Shown: positions 35,851-45,762, counted from the stretch's first letter. The stretch: 64,000 nucleotides of DNA from Naematelia aurantialba (GCA_021527695.1 JAKFAO010000007.1:930001-994000); one strand, 5' to 3'. Notes: a model not told the origin generated them from the letters alone. Made by a program: numbers and translations.

Positions 35851-36223
35851 TTGGTCATCGAGACGCTTCGACAAAACGTCAAGGCGACTGCCACTTGGAT
35901 GGGTCACCAAGGAACATGCGAGAATCGCGTCGAACGACCGCATCGAGTAGCAATGTCATGCTAGAAGGCACACGCGAGTATCAAGTGCAACTCTGTAGTC
36001 ATAAGGAGGTTGGACAGCTCCGCCACGAGATCATCGAGAAATGCGACTAGTCGACGCAGGGGTCATTGACACGGCATGCACCGACGCCACTCCCCTTGGA
36101 CATGCAATTCAGCCATCTAGCCATTGAATGCAGCGCTACGGCTGTGGAGGTATCCCTGATCTGCCTGTACAGCGTGACTGATCCTATCTACTTTCTATCA
36201 CGCATTCCTTGCAGTCCTCAAAG
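35851..36223. other. Intergenic, no feature seen
   Basis: About 370 bases between the convergent SMG6-like gene and SANT-like gene 1. Nothing recognised. Confidence 0.5.
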
Positions 36224-36948
36224 TCAGAGACTCTTACTCAACTTCTTGTACTATGATCGTCAGTGCTTCGGGTCTATCTTCATGGCCCATGGACAATCTA
36301 TCTTTCTGCCACGGACAAAGCATCTTTCTGCCAAAGGACAATGTATCTTTCTGCCAAAGGACAATGTATCGTCTCCAAAAGACCATGCAGTGTGAAGAGG
36401 GAGGGAGAATAGAGGACGCACCATAGCCAGCCAGTGCTGCTGCATGCCATCGGCGCCGCGCTTGGACAGCACGGGATCGGACTTGGCTTCTTTCCAGAGC
36501 GCAGTCTTGACGATCCGGTTGATGGTTTCGAGGAAACGCCGTTCTTCGTCGGCCGAGTATTTGCTCTTAGGCTGCGGATGGGGTTAGTACCGGAAGAGGA
36601 TGGTACAGGGGGGCGAAGTGAGATCGCCCCAGACAAGAGAGTAGGAAAGGGATATGCAAGAGAGTAGGGAGGGGATATGCAAGAGAGTAGGAAACGGGAT
36701 ATGCAAAGGACGAGTGAAGGGATATGCGAAGAGAAGTGTGAAATTGACTCGGTCTGGCCGGCAGGTTTGGAAACATAATGCAGAACACAGATGGCGAGGA
36801 AATGGCCTTGATAGGGATAGGGAGGACGGTGAAGGGGCAATGGGTAGAGACTTATTCGTTTGGGAGAGACAGTCCGAGGCTTCTTAGACGGCGAGGGTGA
36901 GCTGGATGGTGCATCGGACTCTTCAGATCCAGACCGTTTGGCGGGCAT
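36224..36948 (-). CDS. SANT/Myb-like small protein 1 (cluster member)
   Basis: Not assignable to a named gene. Exon 3 (36224-36250) and exon 2 (36422-36571) are clear. Exon 1 begins at 36948 (MPAKRSGSEESDAPSS..., Ser/Pro/Lys-rich) and ends somewhere before 36870; its donor is unsettled. Exon 2 is one helical domain: KYSADEERRFLETINRIV, TALWKEAKSDPVLSKRGADG, MQQHWLAM. Exon 3 adds YKKLSKSL and the stop. The W/Y-x-A-D-E start, three-helix spacing and basic third helix suggest a SANT/Myb-like DNA-binding fold. Exon design and phases match gene 6 at 48.8 kb, whose last exon reads MNKLKKISG. Both introns carry minisatellites. Confidence 0.6.
36291..36370. repeat. 23-25 bp minisatellite in SANT-like gene 1 intron 2
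   Basis: Three to four copies of ggacaatgtatctttctgcc-type units. Confidence 0.9.
36627..36732. repeat. About 25-bp minisatellite in SANT-like gene 1 intron 1
   Basis: Four imperfect copies of gggatatgcaagagagtagg. Confidence 0.9.
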
Positions 36949-37398
36949 GTCGAATTGCGTGGTAGGATGTGGGTCGGGTGTAGTGATGAAGTGATGAGGT
37001 GTAGCGATGAAGTGTGGTGGTGAAGTGATAAGTGTAGTGATGGATCAATGTGCGTTGTACAGACTCTGACTCTGCAGGTGCTGGGGTGTCAACGTCCTGG
37101 GTATCCCCTGTATCATGGGACCGCGACGACCGTCCCCATTAGGCTTCACCGAAGCCCAGCCCTCACTAGCCGCATGGGCCAATTTCAGTCTCCAAGCAAC
37201 CAAAGGCGGTGTCTATCCTTTACCTCTGAGATCCTCGGCGAGTGGCAATGCACCGGGAAGGGCAAGGAGAAGGGGTTGTTGGCTCGTGCTGGATCCTGTG
37301 CTGGGATCTCCCCCCTTTACTGATGATTTAGGAGATGAGGACTGCATGAAAGCTTCTTGTGAGAATATAGCGCTGCACGAAAGCTTCCAGTCGGCAGT
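36949..37398. other. Region between SANT-like gene 1 and the retroelement
   Basis: About 450 bases. A degenerate gtgatgaagt repeat lies at 36975-37045. The remainder (37048-37398) shows weak coding bias but no recognisable protein. It ends with the retroelement target duplication gcagt at 37394-37398. Confidence 0.5.
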
Positions 37399-37662
37399 TG
37401 TCACGGGCTGTGGTGCGGGTTACGGCGGTGGTATACCTGGCGTGGACGAACGGTTTCTATATAGAACGGATGTATACTTGAGATGAGATGCGATACATTC
37501 GATGAGGATATCGAGACAGAGTTGATCTGCTATATACGAGGGACTACGTCACCCTACAGGGACTCATCGAATGGATTACTAAGGGACGGGGCACGTTCGG
37601 GGCGATACGGGTTCCCTTAGACGATATATCCTAAAAGGGGAAGTGCGATGGATTCCATGACA
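37399..37662 (-). repeat. 3' LTR of the chromovirus
   Basis: 264 bp, ends tgtcacgggc...gattccatgaca as written on the plus strand; appears identical to the copy at 44407-44670, exactly 7,008 bases away. Confidence 0.97.
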
Positions 37663-37675
37663 CTCTCCCCCCTTT
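37663..37675 (-). promoter_or_regulatory. Polypurine tract of the chromovirus
   Basis: On the element's coding strand reads AAAGGGGGGAGAG immediately before the 3' LTR, the expected plus-strand primer site for reverse transcription. Confidence 0.85.
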
Positions 37676-37821
37676 AAAGGACGTCTATAGCGCGAAGAAC
37701 GAGACCGGATTACCGATGAGATTGCCTGCTAAAACGTCGAGTCGATGCTTGAGTGGGACGATATATGCTCGTACTCTTGGTACGCCCCCCCGTCGTCTCT
37801 CAAATTTGAATCGTTCTCACC

Positions 37822-38839
37822 ATGGCTCCCGTTCGTACTTATGAATTCCAGCTGGTTGGTGGGGTCGTTCTCGCGCCCGTCAAGAACGATCAATATAACG
37901 ACTTGATGGCGAAGTTGGAGGACAAGGTCGAGTCTGTTGCCCATCCCCAACAGTACATGACGGTACAGGCGGCCTTTTATGAGGAAACTCATGCGATCGT
38001 GACCGTTCTCCCTCCTCGAAAGTGTGTGAAGTGCGTGGATGCCTCGGGTGAGTGCATCGTGCCCATACCGAACGAGAATTGGGGGATTGGAGACGTGGTT
38101 CGGGACAAGGCGCCCGTTCATGGGTAAGTTGTGGTACGATATCACGTATTCTGGAGTACGGTAACCGTGTAGGTGTCTACGGTGTGGAGTGCTGAAGGTG
38201 CCTTGCTCGTTGCGGATCGGTACGCGGACGGGTCGTCGGGGTCGATGGGTTCTGCCGGAGCCCGAAATCGATCAGTCTCTGGCGTCTCTTGGTCGGTTCA
38301 TCAAGCTGGCCAACGACATGCTGTACTCGCAGTACCGTCCTGAGGACGAGGTTCTCTTGTCTCGCCTGCGAGATGTCAACTTCGTCGTCTCCCGTATTCG
38401 AGAGGCGAAATCTCGTCGACCCCGGGCGAATCCCGAGCCCGTCGGTACGGTTCGCGAGCAGATGTCGGTGCTTTGGCGTGACCTGTTGGCCGTGGCGGAG
38501 GCTCCTCAATCGTCCGTTCCTGCTCCGTCTGTGGTTGGGCCGTCGTCGCCTGTTACGGGTCCCGTAGTGGCATCTACGGTTGTCGGTGGCTCCGGTACGA
38601 CTGGTGAGGTCAACGTGACCACGGGGTTCGTTTCGGGGGGTACGGCCGGCTCGTCTTCCGGGCTCCATCTTCGGAGCGGTACTGTGGTTGCTCGCCAGGT
38701 CGCGAGTCAGGCGTCTTCGTTGTCTCCGGCTCCCGAGGCCGTTCGAGCGGCCAAGCGGGCAAGGGTGGTGGACGTGGAGGATGAGGACGAGGAGATGAGT
38801 AGGGAGAGTGAGGAGAGGGACGATGTAGAGGCTCAGTAG
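37822..38839 (+). CDS. Antisense spliced accessory gene inside the chromovirus
   Basis: Lies between pol and the 3' LTR on the strand opposite to pol. Exons 37822-38123 and 38173-38839 (GTAAGT donor, gtgtag acceptor, 49-base intron) give 322 codons plus stop. Exon 1 ends after a C-x2-C-x6-C unit (CVKCVDASGEC). The splice brings in a second unit, CLRCGVLKVPC, giving C-x2-C-x6-C-x23-C-x2-C-x6-C. This is the Zn(II)2Cys6 pattern with a longer loop. Then come a helical segment (SLASLGRFIKLANDMLYSQ, LSRLRDVNFVVSRIREAKS), a Ser/Thr/Val/Gly-rich region, and a basic-acidic tail (AAKRARVVDVEDEDEEMS) resembling a nuclear localisation signal. It could be a DNA- or nucleic-acid-binding protein; function is unknown. 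It converges on the pol stop with 114 bases between. Confidence 0.7.
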
Positions 38840-38953
38840 TAGTGGGTGGTGGTTCTGTGTATGTAATACCATTGGTCTGGGAGCATATCCCTTCTTGTCG
38901 GGCGTCCGTACAAGGTATCGTGCATCTTGTCGTGTACGGCGCCGTCGTCGCAG

Positions 38954-40634
38954 TCAATCCTGCGATCCGTAGCTCTGGGTACGGTTTTCCGTGTCTTCCA
39001 TTCCTGTGACCGTGTGATCTTCCATGGTGACCCATCCTTTCCAACCTCGGCGAGCCGTATGTGCTCTCTTCGCTCTCTTCGATGGAGTGTAGGTTGCTTT
39101 GAGGGTCTCCCAGTGCTCATAGTCTTTCATGGTTTCGTCTGTCTCCCATGCTGCTTCGTTGTCGTCCGTTCCTTCTCTTCCCACTAGCCATTGCTGCTGG
39201 TCACGGACCGTACGATGTCGTAGGATCCGGTTCGGTACAGTGACGTTGTCTTCGAAATGCGTCTCGTCTGGTACGGTTTCCCGTTTTTCTTCTTCGTCTC
39301 CCCGTTCCCTGTATTGTTTCAGTAAGGATATATGGAACACCGGGTGAATCCTCGCGGTTTTCGGTATATCCAGTTCATAAGCGACAGGGTTTACGACTCG
39401 TATGACTCTATACGGGCCCGCGTACTTGTCGTCGAACTTCTTTGTCGGTCGCAGGGTAGTCAAGTTGGTCGTGCGTAGCAGGACCTTCTCCCCCTCTTTC
39501 AAGACAGCGTCGCGACGGTGTCGGTTGTAGGCAGCCCTGTAGCGTTCATTCGCTTTGGCTATGTTGTCTTTCAGTCGGAGGTGTACGTTGGCCAGGTTAG
39601 AGACGATTGACACTGCTTTCGGTGCGCCAATTGACCCCGTTGGCGGTATTTCGAGATCCGTAATTCGCGCTTCGTATCCCGTGAAGGCCGTGTACGGCGC
39701 AATACCCGTGGTACTGTGTACGGTATTGTTATAGCAAAGTTCGGCATACGGTAGTAGCTCAGCCCAATTTGTTTGTTCGAAGTTCGCGTATACCCGCAAG
39801 TATTGCTCAAGCCATTGGTTAACGATTTCCGTTTGGCCATCAGTTTGAGGATGGTATGCCGTAGAAAGGCGATGCTTGAGTCCCAATAGGTTTGTGATGG
39901 TTTTCCATACTTGGGAGGTGAATACCGACCCTCTGTCCGTTACAAGCGTTTCGGGCAATCCGTGCTTGTAATATACGTTTGTAAGGAACGATTTCGCGAA
40001 CCCTTCTGCATTGAGGGCCGTAGTAGTTGGTACGAATATCGCCATCTTGGTAAACCTGTCTACTAAGACAAGGATGGCGTTGTATTCACCCGATGGGGGT
40101 AATTCCCCTATGAAGTCTGCCGATACGTGCTGCCAGGGCTTTTCCGCGATAGGTAGGGGCCTGAGTAGGCCTAATGGTTTCTGTCGGGAAGTCTTCGTCT
40201 TCTGACATATTTCGCACGTAGCTACGTAGTTGTGGATATCATCTCGTATCGACGACCACCAAAATTTGGAACGGATGTTCCCGTAGGTTTTGGTACGGCC
40301 TGGATGTCCCCTTGTACGGCCGTCGTGTGAGCCCGTAAAGACTGTTTTACGCATGCTCGGCGGGATCCAGTATATCTCTGGTTCGTCTTTACGATGCCAG
40401 AGGCTGTCTTGGAGTACCAATTGGTTCTTTTCCTCGGCTGACGGCCCCTCGGTGAGTAGTGCTAACTTTAGGTCTTCCTTGAAAGTTGACGTCGAGGCCG
40501 TGGTCGTCTGTACTGAGATCGTATTGGCTTGTACGGGTTCCAATTCCACCTGATCCAGGCGTAGTAATGCTCGTACGTTATGCGGGTTTAGCTCCTTGGA
40601 TAGCGTCGTCTGTTCCGTGTCCGTAGGCTGGTAA
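38954..40634 (-). CDS. Chromovirus pol, 3' part: integrase and chromodomain-like tail
   Basis: Continuation of the polyprotein after the nested insertion. The reading frame is open from the 40634 border. The zinc-binding domain has the HHCC residues (GSHDGRTRGHPGRTKTYG, CEICQKTK). The catalytic core shows SADFIGELP, LVTDRGSVFTS and AYHPQTDGQTEIVNQWLEQY, containing the D, D and E residues. The GPYRVIRVV block and YELDIPKTARIHPVFHISLL precede a C-terminal chromodomain-like stretch (ILRHRTVRDQQQWLVGREG, EAAWETDETM). These features place it in the Chromoviridae branch of Ty3/Gypsy. On its own it has no proper start, so it is a separated half-gene. Confidence 0.93.
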
Positions 40635-41114
40635 TGTTACGGCCGTGTCTCTGATGATTCGACAGAGGAAACGGGTAATCGGGCGATTCGACTATACCGA
40701 AATAGTCTCGAACCGGAAGCGGAAGGCTTTCGGCTGAAGATTTGTCAAACTATCGACAATCGAGGTGAATCGAGGAAATCGAAATGATATCGAGAGTAAC
40801 ATACGAGTTTTGATCCCTGGGGGGATCAAGGCAGATCTATCTACTTATATATTGCAGCATCTTATCTATTTCCAATGCTGTTGTTGCCAATAGAATCACC
40901 TATTTCCAATATTATTACTAAGCATCAATTCGAGGTTTTCGAGGAGGTTGAATTGAGGAATCGAGAGTAAACGAGTGATGAAGTAAGTTATTGAGATTTG
41001 AATGAGTGACAAAGAGAGTGTCGAGGTGATTCAAGTAATAATCGAGATAGATCGAGAGGTTGAAAAGTAAGTCGAGAGTATTCGATGTAAATCGAGGTGA
41101 GTCGGGTCATGACA
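40635..41114. mobile_element. 480-bp solo-LTR-like insertion within pol
   Basis: Begins TGTTACGGCC and ends GGGTCATGACA, so it has TG..CA ends with a TGT/ACA inversion, flanked by the 5-bp direct duplication ggtaa (40630-40634 and 41115-41119). It is AT-richer than its surroundings, contains tatatat at about 40851, and has no long frame. The pol frame stops 8 bases inside it and resumes exactly at the other border once insertion and one duplication copy are discounted. Orientation is unknown; I see no other copy in the window. A MITE-like element is the alternative. Confidence 0.85.
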
Positions 41115-44100
41115 GGTAATCTGCACGCCGTGAAAGCGCGTCGGGTTTCGTTGAGAGCTTTCCCGGGCGGTATCGTACCTTAAAGTCGAAACCTGACATA
41201 TATAAGTACCATCTGGCATGTCGTCGGTTTAGACTTTTGGTTGTCATCCAGGTTTCTAGTGACCTGTGGTCACTTTGGACTTCCACCATTACCTTACTCC
41301 CCTCTAGATAATGCCTCCACTCTTGGAAAGCATATACGATGGCAAGGAACTCCTTGTCATGTACCTCGTAGTTCAACTCCGGAGGAGTGAGGCCTCGAGA
41401 GGTGAATGCGACGGGCCGTGTCACCCCTTCGTGATCCGTTTGGGAGAGTACGGCTCCGATCGCATAGTCCGACGCATCGGTTTCCACAGTACATGGAAGA
41501 TCTGGATCGTAGTGACGGACAATGGGTGCCGTGCTAATGGCGTCTTTGACCGTATTCCATGACACGCGTTCCGTGTCGCCAAATACGAAAGGCGTGTCCT
41601 TCTTCGCGAGTCTATGTAACGGCTTCGTGATCTTCGCAAAGTCGGGAATGAGTGTCCGGTAAAAGTTGGCGAAACCAAGGAAGGACTGTACTTGTCTTAG
41701 ATTCCTTGGTTCTGGCCATTCTTTGATGGTAGCCACTTTTTCAGGATCCATGTTCACTCCCTCTGGGGTGATTACATATCCCAAGAATGAGACTCGAGTG
41801 GTAAAGAACTCGCACTTGTCATGTTTGGCATATAGGCGGTTCTGTCGTAGTCGTCTGAGTACTTCTCTTACTTGGGCGATGTGTTCGTCCCTTGTATTGG
41901 AGAATACTAAGATGTCGTCCAGGTAAACAATGACACACGAGTCGAGTAAGTCTCGAAAGATGTTGTTCATGAGGTACTGGAAAGATGCTGGTGCGTTCGT
42001 GAGCCCGAACGGCATAACACGGTATTCGTATAGGCCGTAACGGGTTCGGAACGCCGTCTTCCATTCGTCGCCTTCTTTGATCCGTAGTAGGTTGTACGCC
42101 CCCCGTAAGTCTATCTTACTGTAGACTTCCGCATGTTTGAGCTTGTCAACTAGATCTCGGATCAACGGTAAGGGATAACGGTTCTTGATGGTAATGGCAT
42201 TCAGCCGTCGATAATCGACACATAGGCGGAGAGATCCGTCCTTCTTTTTCACAAACAGTATGGGCGACGCCGCTGGAGAGCTTGACGGTACCACGAACCC
42301 TTTAGCAAGGTTTTCGTCAAGGTAACCACGGAGTTCGTCTTGTTCGGTACGGGATAAGGCATAAATGGGTCCAAATCCCGGCGTTGTGCCTTCCATCAAC
42401 TTGATTTCGTGATCGTAAGGGCGATGTTCCGGTAAGATGTTTGCTTCTGTCCTACTAAAGACATCGAGGAAATTATGGAACTCGGGAGGGATTGCTTTCT
42501 TCAGTTCCTCCGCTTCTACAGGTTCGAGTTCCATTGTGGCAATGACAACGTCGGTGTTACGGGGACGTATATGGCGTCCCGTCCAGTCCAGTACGGGATC
42601 ATGACTCTTGAAGAACGGAATACCGAGAATCATGTTCGCGGCTCCGACCTTCGTGACCATGAATGTCGAGGTATACGCAGGGAAACCTTGACCTACCACG
42701 ATGGTGAGTATCACCTCATGCGTGATGGTCTTATTGGCTATCGATCCATCTGCCAACTTGATACTTTCGGGTTGGGCGGCCATAGTTGGTACAATGTTTA
42801 GAGACTTGAGTAGTTCTTCGTCGACGAAATCGCGAGTTGCACCCGTATCGAGCATGGCTCGTACTGCCCGATGAGGATGCAAGTTGATTCGTACCGGTAT
42901 GGTGAATGGTGCTGTAGATTCCGAGAGGATGGCGTTCAGAGTAACCGCTCCCGGAGTACGACCATCCGTACCTTGCGTTACGGGTATCGTTTGGGCCATG
43001 TTTGCTTGGTTATTCGGTTTAGGGGTATATCTTCTTTCCTTACAATCCTTGGTAACGTGGCCCGGTTTCCCACATCGAAAACAGAGGTGTAACTGTTCTC
43101 GTCGTCTCTGTTCTTCGGGAGGTAAGTTGGTATGGTAGGGGGGGCGACTTCGACCAGTATCTTTCGGAGCGATGGGTGACTCCGGTGCACGATTCCCGTA
43201 TTGCCCCCCACGGGGTTCGTTATTAGGCGTGACCGAACTCCTCGTTCTGTCGTTCCCGTATCGACGAGTTCCGAAGCGATTAGTCTTCACTTCCGGGTTT
43301 GGTTTCGCCGCTTCTTCCCGTCGTGCTTCGTCTCGTCTTTCTTGTGCACGCATGTCGAGGCGAATGGCACGGTCTACCAGTTCACTTAGAGTCTTGGGGG
43401 CGTCTACCTGTAAGGCAAGCGCGTTCTTGATGTCGGATTTGAGGCCCTCGTGGAAGGCAAAACGTTCGGCCGTCTCTCCCCACTCGGCTTCTACTTTGAG
43501 TTGTAGGAATCGAGCGTAGTAGTCTGATACCGTGGTGATTTGCCTGAGTGCCTTGAGTCGTCGTCCTGCCTCTGCCTTACGGTCGATATGGCCAAAGACT
43601 CTATGGATCTCATCGGTGAACTCAAGCCAAGAGTTAAACCAGGATGGTTTCGGGTTTGAGTTGAGCATGGCTACAAACCAGGTTTGAGCCGTATCCTTGA
43701 AGTATGAACCCGCGTAGATGATTTTAGAGTTGTCATCTCGAAACACTGCAGGTTGCATAGTCGTGTACATGATTACTTGAGCGAGGAATGTTGGTATCGA
43801 TTTGGCATCCCCCTTGAACGGGTCTGGGGCGTTGAGCTTAATGCCTTTGTTAAGCGGTCCCCGTACTAAGGAAGTTTCCTCTGAGTATGGGACAGAACGG
43901 TATCGTTGCGCTTCTTCGTATGATGCTTGTCGGGATTCCGTGCCCGTATTGACGGGGTCCCTTTCTTCGTGAACTGCGTCCAGTTCGGGTTCGTTTGTGT
44001 TCTCAATGGGTCGACCTTGAAGCTGCCTTAACAACCTTTCGTTCTCTGCCTGCCGGGCAGATATCTCTTGTTGGAACAGTTCGTTGTTCCTTCTCATTGC

Positions 44101-44370
44101 TGCCAATTCAGCAAGTACGGACTCCAATATACTGGAGGAAGATACGGGAGTGTCTACTTCACCCGTAGAGACCAACACGGCGGGCGTCTGCAGCTGCTCG
44201 ACGTGCGGTTGGGAAGGTTCGGTGCCTTCCGTCGCCAGATCATCGGGGACGGGAGGGGGAATGCCTGCCTGCCTAGCGGATCTCCTCGTCCCCGTACCAG
44301 ACGGGTTCGGAGGAGCCGTATTGGTGGCTACGGCTAGGGTATCGGTGTTATCGGTGGGAGAGGTAGACAT
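41107..44370 (-). CDS. Chromovirus gag-protease-RT-RNase H polyprotein, interrupted
   Basis: One long frame of about 1,087 residues from the ATG at 44370. The frame is open into the LTR but only through a GTG. Domains by rough residue: coiled-coil region with LAAMRRNNELFQQEISARQ near 105; gag; zinc knuckle CFRCGKPGHVTKDC near 430; aspartic protease ALDTGATRDFVD near 500; reverse transcriptase with YRRLNAITIKNRYPLPLI and YLDDILVFS (41899-41925) near 815; RNase H with VETDASDYAIGAVLSQ near 960. It stops just after DALSRRADYL, where the nested insertion begins, so the last three codons are insertion sequence. The product would lack integrase. Confidence 0.95.
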   Translation of the reverse strand: MSTSPTDNTDTLAVATNTAPPNPSGTGTRRSARQAGIPPPVPDDLATEGTEPSQPHVEQLQTPAVLVSTGEVDTPVSSSSILESVLAELAAMRRNNELFQQEISARQAENERLLRQLQGRPIENTNEPELDAVHEERDPVNTGTESRQASYEEAQRYRSVPYSEETSLVRGPLNKGIKLNAPDPFKGDAKSIPTFLAQVIMYTTMQPAVFRDDNSKIIYAGSYFKDTAQTWFVAMLNSNPKPSWFNSWLEFTDEIHRVFGHIDRKAEAGRRLKALRQITTVSDYYARFLQLKVEAEWGETAERFAFHEGLKSDIKNALALQVDAPKTLSELVDRAIRLDMRAQERRDEARREEAAKPNPEVKTNRFGTRRYGNDRTRSSVTPNNEPRGGQYGNRAPESPIAPKDTGRSRPPYHTNLPPEEQRRREQLHLCFRCGKPGHVTKDCKERRYTPKPNNQANMAQTIPVTQGTDGRTPGAVTLNAILSESTAPFTIPVRINLHPHRAVRAMLDTGATRDFVDEELLKSLNIVPTMAAQPESIKLADGSIANKTITHEVILTIVVGQGFPAYTSTFMVTKVGAANMILGIPFFKSHDPVLDWTGRHIRPRNTDVVIATMELEPVEAEELKKAIPPEFHNFLDVFSRTEANILPEHRPYDHEIKLMEGTTPGFGPIYALSRTEQDELRGYLDENLAKGFVVPSSSPAASPILFVKKKDGSLRLCVDYRRLNAITIKNRYPLPLIRDLVDKLKHAEVYSKIDLRGAYNLLRIKEGDEWKTAFRTRYGLYEYRVMPFGLTNAPASFQYLMNNIFRDLLDSCVIVYLDDILVFSNTRDEHIAQVREVLRRLRQNRLYAKHDKCEFFTTRVSFLGYVITPEGVNMDPEKVATIKEWPEPRNLRQVQSFLGFANFYRTLIPDFAKITKPLHRLAKKDTPFVFGDTERVSWNTVKDAISTAPIVRHYDPDLPCTVETDASDYAIGAVLSQTDHEGVTRPVAFTSRGLTPPELNYEVHDKEFLAIVYAFQEWRHYLEGSKVMVEVQSDHRSLETWMTTKSLNRRHARWYLYMSGFDFKVRYRPGKLSTKPDALSRRADYLS

Positions 44371-44391
44371 TACGGTCCACGGCAAGTACAA

Positions 44392-44404
44392 ATCGAATGT
44401 ATCG
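44392..44404 (-). promoter_or_regulatory. Self-priming type primer-binding site
   Basis: Starts two bases inside the 5' LTR. On the element strand it reads CGATACATTCGAT, an exact complement of ATCGAATGTATCG within the LTR (44499-44511). No tRNA 3'-end complement (a TGG start) is present. Confidence 0.75.
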
Positions 44405-44406
44405 AC

Positions 44407-44670
44407 TGTCACGGGCTGTGGTGCGGGTTACGGCGGTGGTATACCTGGCGTGGACGAACGGTTTCTATATAGAACGGATGTATACTTGAGATGAGATGCG
44501 ATACATTCGATGAGGATATCGAGACAGAGTTGATCTGCTATATACGAGGGACTACGTCACCCTACAGGGACTCATCGAATGGATTACTAAGGGACGGGGC
44601 ACGTTCGGGGCGATACGGGTTCCCTTAGACGATATATCCTAAAAGGGGAAGTGCGATGGATTCCATGACA
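44407..44670 (-). repeat. 5' LTR of the chromovirus with predicted promoter
   Basis: 264 bp TG..CA. A TATATA at 44539-44544 lies about 30 bases upstream, on the element strand, of 44511, the predicted transcription start that matches the primer-binding site. Confidence 0.95.
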
Positions 44671-44796
44671 GCAGTCCAATGCGCAGCTTGCTGCCGGTTG
44701 CGAGTGCGACAAGGCAGTACCACAATGCAGAAGCATGCTCCAGGCTGCTGGGAATACCGTCTGTACCAATCCTGCTTGCATGCATACCTGCTTCTC

Positions 44797-45286
44797 TCAC
44801 TCTTCCTTGACACATCCACCACTCTCCTCGGTCTTCAACTTCTTCGGCGTCCCACTCTGCCTGGCAGCGCGTTTCTTCGGTGTCCCACCATCGCTCGCTC
44901 CCCCTCCGCCGCGTTTCTTACTCCCCGCGCCTAGTTCCTGCACGATCCCCCCGTCGACACCGTAGTCCATCGCGAGCTTTCTCAGCACCGCGTCCATCTT
45001 CTTCTTGATCCTGTCTGAGCCGTGGCCGTCGACTTGGCCGCGCAGCCCTGGGTGGCTGTAGATGCTTGCGCGGGACGCGATGACGGTGCTGATCATGGCT
45101 GTGATCATGCTCTTCTATCCGCAGTTAGCCAAAGCATCCACGGCTGGCCTTCAGTCTCCTTAGGGGCATGGTGATACCATGAGTGGGCATGGTGTACGGG
45201 ATTAGGGGATGGAAGGGGAGAAAACGTACGGTATGGCGGTCTTCCCACTCATGATAACCCGGTTTGGCGTCGTTGGTCTTTGTCAT
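44797..45286 (-). CDS. SANT/Myb-like small protein 2 (cluster member)
   Basis: Two exons, 45230-45286 and 44797-45114, 124 residues. Exon 1 ends HEWEDRHT. Exon 2 gives MITAMISTVIASRASIYS, HPGLRGQVDGHGSDRIKKKM, VLRKLAMDYGVDG, then a basic Lys/Arg/Gly tail with two TPKK motifs (GTPKKRAARQ, GTPKKLKTEE). The W-x3-H-D/T start, the intron directly after it, and the DGHG-x-D/N-RI-x2-K motif are shared with genes 3, 4 and 5 nearby. Probably a small chromatin or DNA-binding protein with an H1-like minor-groove-binding tail; that is inference. The chromovirus sits just beyond its 3' end. Confidence 0.65.
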
Positions 45287-45762
45287 TTCGGCGGTATACA
45301 CCAAGTCTGTGAATCGTCAAATCAAGACCACAGAAGTGCACGCGCTGCTGCTATGACCACAGCCCAACTTCGAGTTTCTCGAGACTGCCAAGGCGTCACA
45401 TGGAACGACATGCACCGAGCGCTGCCTGATTTATGTCCGCCCCGCAGAGCTGCGCACGGACCTCGGGAGCTTGGGTTTGATCGTCGCTGTGGACGAGCAT
45501 TTCAAATCCGAGCATCAATACCAACCCCTTTTGGCTTCAGCCATCACCGTGGGTCAATCAATCACGGCACTCGCATGCTAGTCAATGCCAGTCCCGGGCA
45601 CTCGGGGTTTCCTGCACCCCAAGATTGAAAGGTAACAGTGCACATGGGACCTCTCCGCACTCCCTGCTCCGCTTCCATACCTGAACGGCATCCAGAGAAA
45701 CTGCCAGGTAGGCCTCTGAGGATGATATATTGCATTGCCAGCTGACAGTAGGCTAGAGTAAG
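45287..45762. other. Divergent promoter between SANT-like genes 2 and 3
   Basis: About 475 bases with weak frames on both strands; no recognisable gene or RNA. Confidence 0.45.

Larger units (their letters stand above)
37399..44670 (-). mobile_element. Ty3/Gypsy chromovirus LTR retrotransposon, 7.27 kb
   Basis: Complete element read on the minus strand, with 264-bp TG..CA LTRs at both ends and a perfect 5-bp target duplication, gcagt, at 37394-37398 and 44671-44675. Order from its 5' end: LTR, primer-binding site, gag-protease-RT-RNase H, a nested 480-bp insertion, integrase with chromodomain-like tail, an antisense spliced gene, polypurine tract, LTR. The LTRs look identical base for base, which indicates recent insertion. 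It landed between SANT-like genes 1 and 2. Confidence 0.97.

Noticed and set aside
40635..41114. Spliceosomal intron inside pol
   Set aside because: Ends are TG..CA with a 5-bp direct duplication rather than GT..AG, and a retroelement intron would be lost on retrotransposition.
44371..44412. Extension of the gag frame into the LTR
   Set aside because: The only start is a GTG inside the LTR; the ATG at 44370 is a normal start and the intervening bases hold the primer-binding site.
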